Below, one piece after another: positions 22,901-32,184 of a stretch of 64,000 nucleotides of DNA. Numbering within the stretch: the stretch's first letter is position 1; the number at the start of each line of letters is the position of its first letter. The position numbers and the translations under genes were made by a program. The notes under the pieces were generated by a model. That model saw nothing but the letters and a program-made list of their open reading frames with translations. It did no database searches and had not been told where the DNA came from. The stretch is from Diphasiastrum complanatum (lineage: Eukaryota; Streptophyta; Lycopodiopsida; Lycopodiales; Lycopodiaceae): NCBI GenBank assembly GCA_029204225.1, contig CM055093.1, positions 23,789,912 through 23,853,911 of the forward strand. Direction: 5' to 3'.

Positions 22901-23860
22901 TCTTGGTATTCTAAAAATCAAATTTTAGATTCTCGTCCAAGAGATTGGATGTTACACTTGTATTTATGAGAAAAACTACAAGCAAACTAGATTAATGAAT
23001 GATAACTTCAAATTGAAAAAAAAAAAAAACTATGAAAGGCTTTTGAGAATTTTACTCTTACAAAAGAAATGATACATAAATATGCATTTCAAAAGATGAT
23101 TTGCTCCAGCCAATTTGCTTAAATAGTCTTGATATTGTTCTTCAAATATGAATAAATTCTTAAAGAATATTGAGAGTGATGATAAGCGATCGTAACAAAT
23201 AGTTTAGAAAAATGAAATATAATAGTTACAAAATGAAGAAGTTTCTCTCACCTTCTATGGATGTTGACTAGTTTTCATTTTATCTTGCTTAAGTGAGTTG
23301 AAATTGCAAAATGATAATAATGAAGACAAGATGAAAAGAAGATAATCTAGGAATGGCAACGTTACAACATGCTAAATAAACAAGATGAGAGAAAACAAAA
23401 AATAAATTATTCTCATGAGTAGTTATAAATGAAAAATAATAATAATCTTAACTAGATAATAAGTTTTTTGATTTTGCCAATGGAGGGGATGGGACCATCT
23501 CACACATTATGACAAAAACATAAAAGATTTATTTATATGAGTAGATGGACAAAGAAAATCTTATTTGGATTTTAAGCGTTATACTATTTTCATGAGTAAT
23601 TTTAGACAAAAAAAACGTATTTGGATTATATGCTTTCTAGCTTATGGAGGGACGAGAGCATCTAACACATTAAGAAGAAAACGAAAAAACATATTATTTT
23701 TATGAGTGGTTATAGATTTACAAAAGAAATCTTATTTCGATTATATGCTTTTTGGTTTCTAGCAATGGTGGGGATGGGAGTGTCTAAACACATTACCCTA
23801 TTAGGATTCTTTATGTAGTAGTTACATACTATTGAAACAACCATTCACTTGCAAATATTA
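19981..23860. repeat. AT-rich dispersed repeat region with modules in both orientations
   Basis: Successive copies of the ~1-kb module seen at 1804-2800. Bases 20160-20600 are inverted relative to 21590-22020. Bases 20690-20905 are inverted relative to 22300-22520. The tandem ~118-bp units appear at 20990-21340, 22050-22380 and 22540-22770 in one orientation and 23400-23800 in the other. Poly(A/T) runs and TATA-like strings are frequent. I see no gene, RNA or transposon end in this stretch. Confidence 0.75.
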
Positions 23861-24240
23861 AAAAGAGAGATGATGGTGTGCCTCATGGGAATTCATCTCT
23901 CTTTTACTCACTCTCTTATACACTTTTCTTTCTCTCTTAGCTCCAAGATGGAGATCATCAACCACTGCATTATCTCTTTTCAAGGTTTCTAGGATAGAAC
24001 TGTTCCTGATTCCAAACTATTGCACATGAATCTCTTTATATTAAAAGAGAATGTACTTCTCTCAGTGTTGAACTAGCTCCAATTAGAATGTGGACATGTT
24101 AGGTCTGTTTGAGGACTTGAAGGACGCACAAGTACAATTTTAAGCTATAGAACAAATAGAACCAAGTTTGTAATCCTTTCATTGTTTTCTTTTCAGAAAG
24201 GTGTCTTTAATATCCATCCATTTTTTCGAGTTCTTTTGAA
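23861..24240. other. Region upstream of the EXORDIUM-CUB gene
   Basis: Unique-looking sequence with CTCTCTTTTACTCACTCTC-type pyrimidine tracts at 23898-23940 and TATATTAAAAG near 24037. It should hold the promoter and 5' untranslated region, but no single promoter element can be fixed from sequence alone. Confidence 0.35.
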
Positions 24241-25977
24241 ATGGAAAAGTGCACGATAGCAAATAGTAAATATATGGCAGTCTTTTTGGTGCATTTTGTA
24301 GTAGGTACAATCAGTTTGATTGTTATTATACAAATAGACATGTTGACTTTTTTGAGTACGTGTTCCATCATTAATCAAAATGATTTAAGAGTTGACATGC
24401 CTGTTGTTACAATGTCGTTGGACAACAATTCTTCAGCACAATTTGCAAGAGATGATTTGCACAAACCAAGACAAAAAAGCTTTAGTGATTTCAAAATATC
24501 CTCACAGGTTCTCATCAATATTCCCATGTTAGTAGCCACAAAAAAATCTAAAAGGGATCATTTGATCAGATTTTCAACCACTGGTGGACAAGTGACGTAC
24601 GAACTGATTCAAGTTTATCCCATTTGGTATGGAAATTGGCCTGAAAGCCATAAGATTGTTGTGCGCACCGCAATTCTTTCTTTGACTCCACAGTCTTCGA
24701 TCGAGGGTTTTCCAAACCTACCCAATTGGTGGAACATAGCCACAAAGTACTATTACTCTAAGCATGCTTCTGGAAATCAGGTCAATGTTAGCAATGTTAT
24801 AATACTTTCTGAAGAGGCTAACGATCCCTATTCCATTGGAAAGTCCCTTGGCCCATCAGATCTTGACATATTCAATATTTTGAGTAGAAATTTGAAGCTT
24901 GAGAATAATGAATCTGGGGAACTAGTGAGTGTTGGTGTCTTGCCCACCAATACAAATGGTATATACCTCATTATGCCTAGTGGGGATGTAAACTACACTG
25001 ACTTTGGTGCTTGTGGCTTCCATTAGTTCATGTGTCTTAGTGATTGGAATGTGTCCAAGGCAAAATTTTGTAAAAACAAAAGTACACTCCTTATCTATGC
25101 ATTTGTTCCATTACCCTCTCGAATAAACACTCTCATCCAAGAACAAAATTGTCTTAGTACTGACTTAGTGTATGTTCCACGTCTTCCACATCATTCTATT
25201 TCTCCAGACGGGGGCCTCGATTCCATGTTGAGTGTAATTATGCATGAATTGGCAGAGGCTGCTACTGATCCCTATTCTAATGCTTGGAGACTTGAGATAG
25301 GAGATTATTTCGATTTCTATTTTGGTGCAAGCAATTGGCCATTTGATGAAAAGAACACGAGTGTTGTGTACAACATGTTTGGCCTCAATGGCACACAATA
25401 TCTTGTCCAACAATTGATGAGTCTCTCAACCTCTGGTTGTCAGCTCCAAAAGTATGGTATGTAACTTTCACCCTTCTCACCCATGAATAATATTCTTATG
25501 CTCACTTTATTGTAGTCACTTAATCAACTCAATATTTTTTTTTTCAGTTTGAGGATGATAAGTCTCACAAGTTATCAAATTTTTCTGTTCTTACATGCAG
25601 AACCTTGTAGTGCCACTCCAAGCTTACAAGTTCAAGAGCGTGGATTTATTCAGGAGGGAGTGTTTCTGAATGATTTTGGAGTGCAGCGTTATGGTCCTGG
25701 TGAAAATTGTGTGTACACTATTAATGTGACAAATGCCATTTCTTTGACCCTCAACTTCACCACCATCAATTTGGGATATGATAAACTTGACTTTATAGAA
25801 GTCTACAAGGGCAAACATAGAATAAAGAAGATTGCAGGAATGCAAACAAATTATGTGGTTGTGCAAGTGCAAGGAAGTTACGCTCTCATCAAATTTACTT
25901 CCTATGACAAAAAAGAACCATATTCTATATTAACTGGATTCCAGATGGATTACGAAGCCAATATGGGTGGCTTCTAG
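24241..25977 (+). pseudogene. EXORDIUM/PHI-1-CUB fusion gene, full-length copy with one in-frame stop
   Basis: Exon 1 (24241-25456) encodes a hydrophobic signal or anchor segment at about residues 12-33 (AVFLVHFVVGTISLIVIIQI). An EXORDIUM/PHI-1 domain follows: VTYELIQVYPIWYGNWPES, NWWNIATKYY, then MHELAEAATDPYSNAW and GLNGTQYLVQ. Intron 25457-25600 (144 bases, GTATGT to TGCAG) is followed by exon 2 (25601-25977), a CUB-like domain of about 120 residues (CVYTINVT, LTLNFTTINLGYDKLDF, ILTGFQMDY). Total is about 530 codons. A TAG at 25024-25026 interrupts CGFH-stop-FM, with the frame open on both sides; a single-base change from a tyrosine codon (TAT/TAC) would explain it. The family's conserved cysteine in EIGDYC is phenylalanine here (EIGDYF). 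PHI-1 proteins are secreted wall proteins; a CUB tail is unusual for them. It is either a pseudogene or a gene needing readthrough. Confidence 0.8.
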
Positions 25978-26761
25978 CATTAGCAGTACTAGTTTGAACT
26001 TGTTTTGATTGCGTTTCAAGGTATGGAAATAAGCAAATCACATTTTGTCAAGTCGTTTGGTTTATTTGGCTAGACTGATAGTCGTTTGGCACAAGTGTAG
26101 ATGCGAATATAAAACAACTAAATTAGTAGGTTGTGGATCAATGTATTGATATGATGACTTCCTTGGTTAGATAAAATTTCACAAGCAAAGCCAAATAAGT
26201 GATGATATGTTTGAATATGCATGTGGGTGTACTCTTACTCGTGTGATCTTTCAATCCCTAGACTTCTTGGAACAAATTCTTCTATGATAATTCTTGATCA
26301 ATGCACCCCGTGTCTTATGTGCATGCACTACCTATTTGATCAACGACTACATGCTTTTCTTTAGCTTTGGTGAGAATCTTGAATATATATTCTTGTATAA
26401 TCAACATCCAAGTCAATTCCTTCTACTTTATGATATATTGTTGAATACATAGATTTTGTACAATGGTGATCCATATAGTACTTGGACCATCAACAAGAAA
26501 TTAATCTCAATAAGTTAAACACTTTTGAAGGTATTAGGGGCAATACCTAGTTTGAAGGACATAACTTTACATTCTCATTGGCAATTATAATTTTATGTTG
26601 ATTTTGAGGTGTAATTAGCACATGATTATATCCATTGAACACACAAAAAATTTTGTAAGCTTCTCCTTTGACTACGTGTTGAAGTATACTCTTTGTGAAG
26701 GGTAGCAAAAAGCAGTCTATTTACATTGTTGCATTTAAATATTCGATATCTACATGAATTC

Positions 26762-27034
26762 TCAAGTTATGATCTTCCATTGTGATGTGACAACTAGTGC
26801 CTTTTGCTTATTTAGAATCTTGTGACATTGCTCGTTTTTCTTCTTGAAGCACTCGGAAGCAAAATGTCTTTTTTTGCCACGAAAGAAACATTTGAGTTTT
26901 AATTTGTCCTTCTTGCTCTTGCCTTTGGAACTTGATCCTCCATCCTTGTCCTCGGCCTCTTTGCCTTGGTTCTTCTTGGATGGATCAGTCTTCTTCTTGC
27001 CTTTGAATGAGAAGTCGGTCTTGGAGCAAATCAT
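26762..27034 (-). pseudogene. Ty1/copia gag fragment with zinc-knuckle remnant, copy 2
   Basis: Duplicate of 1531-1803 with a few substitutions (for example KKTDPSKK instead of KKTNPSKK). It has the same arginine in place of the second knuckle cysteine, so that loss came before the duplication. Confidence 0.7.
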
Positions 27035-27930
27035 CTTTTGAAATGCATGTTTATGTATACTTTCTTTTGTAAGAGTAAAATTCTAAAAGGCCTTTCAAAG
27101 TTTTTCTTTTTCTTTTCCAATTTGAAGTTATCATTCATCAATCTAGTTTATTTGTAGTTCGGAATAATTTCTCATAAATAAAAGTGTAACATCCAATCTC
27201 TTGGAAGAGAATCTAAATGTTGATTTTTAGAATACCAAGAAATTTGGATTTTGAGTTTTCTTTTCTCAAGTAGGAGATCACTTCAAACATCTTTCAATTA
27301 AAAAATTCTTATGAGAATTTCACTTTTTGAGGGTTGACATGAGATCATTATTTTGAAGGTTGGAAAGGCTTCAAAATGCAATTGTGAAAAATAGAAAAAT
27401 AAATCAATCGAGCAACTTGCTTATTTGACTCTTTTTGTACTTGGTTCTTTGTTTTTTTTTTGTAATATGATAGATGCTTGCATCTCCTCCATTTGCATAA
27501 ACCAAGAAGCTTGTAGTTATATTTTGTCCATCTATAACTACTCATGAAAAATAAAATCTTTTATATATTCCTTCATATTATATTGTGTTAGATGCTTTCA
27601 TTTCCCTCCATTTGCATAAGCCAAAAAGCTTAAAATCTAGATAAGATTTTCTTTGTCCATCTACTCATATAAAGAAGTCTTTTTTTATTTTTTCTCATAA
27701 TGTGCTAGATGCTTCCATCTCCTCCATTGGCAAAACCAAAAAGCTTATAATCCAGCTAAGATTTTTTTTTTCTTCCATCTATAACTACTCATGAGAATAA
27801 TGTATTTTGTCTCATCTTGTTTATTTAGCATCTTGTAACATTGTCTTTTCTAGATTATCTTCTTTGCATCTTGTTTTCACTTCAATTTTCAATTTAAACT
27901 CACTAAAAAAATATAAAATGAAAACTAGTC
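27035..27930 (+). repeat. AT-rich dispersed repeat, copy within duplication A
   Basis: Counterpart of 1804-2710, with three tandem ~118-bp units at about 27465-27805. The first unit has lost about 16 bases relative to copy 1 (AAGCTTGTAGTTATATT here versus AAGCTTGTAATCC there). No gene. Confidence 0.75.
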
Positions 27931-28155
27931 AATAGTCTGCTAGAGCTTGGTTTCAGAGGATTGACACATTCCTCATCGAACAAGGATTCCAACCAACCAC
28001 TGTTGATTGCAACGTCTATTCCAAGTCAGTGCAACAATCCTTCATTATCATCACCTTATACGTGGATGATACATTGCTTTTCAGCAACAATACCAATTTG
28101 GTTAAGGATTCTAAGCAGATGTTTTTGTTTTCAGAGTTCGACATAACTGATCTAG
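27931..28155 (+). pseudogene. Copia family 1 reverse transcriptase fragment, copy 2
   Basis: Open without stops through SARAWFQRIDTFLIEQGFQP, LYVDDTLLFSNNTNLVKDSK and FLFSEFDITDLGG, including the YVDD catalytic box (about 28060-28071). It begins abruptly at the duplication junction and runs into the truncated LTR. It lacks the stop seen in copy 1 at about 11944 (FQRI here, F-stop-RI there). Confidence 0.8.
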
Positions 28156-28753
28156 GTGGATTAGCTTTGTAGAGCACGTGGTTTTGTCCGCCTATTGTCT
28201 TGTGCTCAACAACATTATTGACCTGTATATTTTGCTATACTTAATCTGATAACAGCTCTGTTTTGTTCTGCGTTTAGATTTGTGTCAATATTGCTATGCT
28301 TTTCTACATTCTGTTTGACTCTCTTAGTGCTCAATCTGGTAATCTCTTCCTAGCAAATTAGTATTAGTCTAGTTGTTCGTGACTAATATTTAGTCTTCTC
28401 TTTCGCGACTACTTCACGACTGATTATCAGTCGAGTTCAGTCTAGCTCTCCGCAAATCATTCGCGACTAATAATTTGTCTAGCTGTTTACGACAAATTAT
28501 CTTTCTGATGTTTTGTTGCTTAATGTTTGGCTACATAATCAGATCAACCATGATTTCTATCACTAACGTTCTATTTAATTCTGATAGGCGTAGTCATGTT
28601 TAGGGAAAAAATAATGTAGCTCATTCCACTGCGCATGAACACTTTTCGTTCGAGTTCATTTCTCGTTTGAGTTTCGAGTTTGCTTCTTTTTGTGTTCATT
28701 TTTTTTCGAGCTATTTTAGTTTCTCACACTCACACACCCTCTTTCACCCAACA
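28156..28753 (+). repeat. Truncated 3' LTR of copia family 1, copy 2
   Basis: Counterpart of 12146-12743, ending CACCCAACA and followed by the 25-bp minisatellite. The left truncation point is the same, so that deletion pre-dates the duplication. Confidence 0.85.
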
Positions 28754-28759
28754 TAGATT

Positions 28760-29140
28760 TCAACTGAAGGCTTTCAGTCTCATCTCGACCGTAGCATTTT
28801 AGTCCGATTTTGACTGAAGCATTTCAGTTAGATCTCAACCGAAAGATTTCAGTCAGATCTCGACCAAAGCATTTCAGTCCGATCTCGACTGAAACAATTC
28901 AGTTAGATCTTGACCAAAGTATTTCAGTTAGATCTCAATCGAGTGGTTTCAGTCAGATCTCAACCGACGGCTTTCACTCAGATCTCGACCGATGGCTTTC
29001 ACTCGGAATTCGACCGACGACTTTCACTCAGATCTCGACAGACGGATTTCAGTCTCATCTCGACCGAGGAATTCTAGTCTCATCTCGATCGAAGACCTTC
29101 ATCAAGATCTTGACCGGAGCCACTCGTCAAGATCTCAACC
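28760..29140 (+). repeat. 25-bp minisatellite, copy 2 of array 1
   Basis: Same array as 12750-13137 with the same unit order. It has about one unit fewer and an internal exchange: one GACCGATGGC unit differs. Tandem arrays usually change length fast, so the similarity supports a recent duplication. Confidence 0.9.
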
Positions 29141-29779
29141 GAAGATTTTTTTAAAAAAAGTACTTCAAAGCCATCACATCAAATATTGACTGAAGCAAAA
29201 TGACGACGACCATAAATACCATGACAATGACAACATTCGTACCTTAGTGAAGTGCAAACACTGGAGTTTCTTGTGACTATCTGTTGGTGATCTTGCTACT
29301 TCCATATTCGATTCTAGAGCTCTTTTGTTACATCCATCCATCCTTGGCTACACACTACATCCACCGAGTATTTGCAATCCTGGTTTAATCAGCATATAGA
29401 GCCCCATCACCAACCATTCCAAACCTAACATCGACGGCAGTTGAACCAACTTCTTTCAACTTTCTGCACACTTGAGGGGTAGTGTCGCGCGAGCATAAAT
29501 CATGGTCCCGTTACGCTACTGATAACATAATCAACACCAGTCCCACAACCATTGTATTTTTTTACTTCCTTCACCACCTACACCATTCTGTTACCATAGT
29601 TCTCCATCTTTTCCATCTTTCCAACATTCCCATACTCAACCGACATCTAAATATCATGTCCTTTCAGCCATTCTAGTTAACCCTTTCTACTCTACCATTC
29701 CAACCCCACTCCATCGATTCCTTTTCTTACAGATACACCATATTCCCACACCTTCGCTTTGCACACATTTTTTCTTTCC

Positions 29780-30810
29780 TACTCGACCGATGCCTTCACT
29801 TGCCATCTCAAACAAAGCCTTCCAGTCCAATCTCGACCAACTCCATCAGCTTCCATCTCGACCGACACCTTTCTAGTCCAATCTTGACCGACGCCTTCTT
29901 GTCCAATCTCGACCGACGCCTTCCGTCACACTTGTGCAAAAAGTACAAAAAGGACCAAGAGTGGATCCTAATCTGATCCTCAAGAGGGATTGGATGTTAG
30001 ATTTACTTGATCTATCAATCTACATAAGATTAAGATCAATCTAGATCAATTCTAGACATAAAATTCAAACAAGAACAATCATTTATTGAAGGTAAATGTA
30101 CTTGTTGGTTTCACACGTGTGAAACCCTGTCAGGGTACGGACTCCAACCTAAAAATCAAGTACACATTGATATAACCTCAAAACAATCAAAAGAAATGTA
30201 GACAAATGGAGAGAATCACTCAAAATTGCTTCCAAAACCAAGATTGGTGTCTCACATTGATTATGGCCAAATGTGGCTCTATATATACAATAAGTGGGAG
30301 CTAGTGGTACTGATCATCCCTTTGATCCCACATGTGTGAAGGTGCCTTGTCATATGATGATTCATCATGCAAAACTGACACTTGGACAAAACCTTCTATT
30401 TTGAGAACTTTTGGTCCATTTTTCTTCTATATGGAGATCTACTTGAAAATCTTCTAGAAGTCAAAATTCGTCTACTTCAGCTTATTCCACACATGTGAGC
30501 TGTCCTCTACACATGGGATGTGACACCTAACTAAAGGATGTGGCTCATGCAATCAATAGATTGATGCCATGTGTCATATGTCTAGAAAACTAGTTTTTGG
30601 CTTTTTTAGCCACTAGAACTTGAATTAAATCATATGTACAACCTATATGATTATGGTACATGACAAGTACACTATTTTCACACGTGGGAACAGGCTCCAC
30701 ACATGTGTAATCATCTTATATACAAAATTTTTGGCCTCTACCAAGCTTATTTTTGCATTTTTCACAACACTCTCGACCGACACCATCCGTCACACTCTCG
30801 ACCGAGCCGA
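29780..30810 (+). repeat. 25-bp minisatellite array 2, copy 2, split by a solo LTR
   Basis: Units with the ATCTCGACCGACGCCTTC core run to 29932, are interrupted by 834 bases, and resume at 30767 with CTCTCGACCGACACCATCCG. The corresponding array at 13765-13955 is uninterrupted. Confidence 0.85.
29933..30766. mobile_element. Solo LTR with 5-bp target-site duplication
   Basis: An 834-base insertion absent from the paralogous site near 13935. It begins TGTGCAAAAAG and ends TTTTTCACA. It is flanked on both sides by ACACT (29928-29932 and 30767-30771), a 5-bp target duplication. TG...CA ends, this size, no coding capacity and a TATA box (CTATATATA at 30279-30287) are what remains after LTR-LTR recombination of a retrotransposon. 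It contains several G-box/E-box palindromes, including TCACACGTGTGA at 30111-30122. The parent family is not otherwise seen in the window. Confidence 0.9.
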
Positions 30811-31238
30811 AGCCCCTGTTAACACTATCTAAAGAAACAATAGCTGTTGTGCACATTATTAATCTAGATGATTGTATGATCTCGAATTTATTTTCGTCTA
30901 ATATTATTTGTGTGCCTGATTCGCTTGTTCATTCTATTCCGCAGCTTGGTCTGATTTTGTTGAATGCTGCATTAATTTGTTAACGTAGATCAGCAGAGTC
31001 TAACTACTCTCTGAATGATTGCAAGAGTGATATAGCTGGCAGTGACCAGCGATCACATCTGAATTCTTGATGAACTGATTCCATTCTCGAATCCTTTGGC
31101 TTCGTGATTTGCTTCGCTTCACTTCGCTTCGCGATCACCTCACAACCACGCTTTGCGGACTGGATGTCACTTGGACCTGGATCCAATAGACTAGATCATG
31201 CATGCTCTTTTCCCTTATGACCCAACTTAGTGAATCAT
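30811..31238. other. Retained segment missing from the first copy
   Basis: About 440 bases present here but absent between 13944 and 13951. It contains GTTAACGTAGATCAGCAGAGTCT, matched in reverse at about 40142-40165, and a GCTTCGCTTCACTTCGCTTCG stretch. It is probably LTR or leader sequence of a copia element. The first copy most likely lost it by deletion at a short TCA repeat. I see no gene. Confidence 0.5.
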
Positions 31239-31480
31239 TGTCTAGGGACATTTTGGAAAGCGAGACATCGGTATCATTCAATCTTGTCTCAAGCGCCGAT
31301 CTCATCTCAACCTCTACATTATGTACCTCAACTTCAACTGCAAGGGGGGTCCAAAGTGCCTCTTTAATGTGACTTATAAGTATCTTATTCATCAGATGGA
31401 CATGAATTTTCTGAAAAATCAATCCACCATGGATTGTTTCCAATTTTCCACTCAATTAGACCATTTATCCTAGAGAAATG

Positions 31481-31714
31481 TTAAAGGTCACTATACATAC
31501 AAGTATCCTTGTCTTCTCGTTGAGTCCAAAACATGAAATACGAGGGCATCTTGTCTAATTTTTGTAATTTAACCAGGTGGGCAACATACCTGCAAACATA
31601 TTTCGTTTTAGCGGATGTACCAGACAAAAGATTAATCAAACCACACAACCAAAGTATTACTATATAGAAAGTAAAACTACCATTCATCTCACCTCCAAAC
31701 CACTCATTTGGCAC
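31481..31714 (-). CDS. Small hydrophobic ORF of unknown function (copy 2)
   Basis: A 77-residue frame matching 14191-14424, with the same hydrophobic stretch FTFYIVILWLCGLINLLSG and five or so substitutions. No family recognised. See the other copy for the caveat on chance ORFs. Confidence 0.2.
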   Translation of the reverse strand: MPNEWFGGEMNGSFTFYIVILWLCGLINLLSGTSAKTKYVCRYVAHLVKLQKLDKMPSYFMFWTQREDKDTCMYSDL

Positions 31715-32184
31715 TACCCCTAATTAGAGAACTGCTAGAGTTAATTGGATGCCTAGTTTATTGGGGGATGACTAGTTAATTGGCTAGTTAACGGCTTGTG
31801 TGGGGACAACTAGTTGGGAGAAAGCTAGTTAATTAAAATGAAAGGCGGCTAGTTAATTAGGGGATGGCAAGGGGACTGCTCGAATTAATTGAATGTCCTC
31901 CCAATAAATCAATCAAGCAATTACTTATGAATTATTTGGTCCTATCTATTCGTTGGCCATCCATGGCTTGAATTTTGTTCTACCCAACATACACACCCAC
32001 ACATGAAGGCCACTATACAATGCACACTCTACACAAATCTCCACATCTCTCGACTATTCAAAAATTAGGCATTATGTAGTTGTTTTTGTAAACTTAAATA
32101 AGGTATGAGGAGTTTATTGTTGGCAATTCCTCTCTATACTCCTCACCTCGCAACTGTTCATGAATTCCTGAACGGAAAGGTGTT

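Larger units (their letters stand above)
25241..27934 (+). repeat. Segmental duplication A, copy 2
   Basis: Direct copy of 1-2715. Homology ends at ACTAGTCAATA, where this copy jumps into copia reverse transcriptase sequence matching 11921 onward. That joins two blocks lying about 9 kb apart in the first half of the window. Confidence 0.95.

Noticed and set aside
29933-30766. DNA transposon (MITE) reading of the 834-bp insertion
   Set aside because: The inverted ends match only for a few bases, while TG...CA termini, a 5-bp duplication, a TATA box and size fit a solo LTR better.
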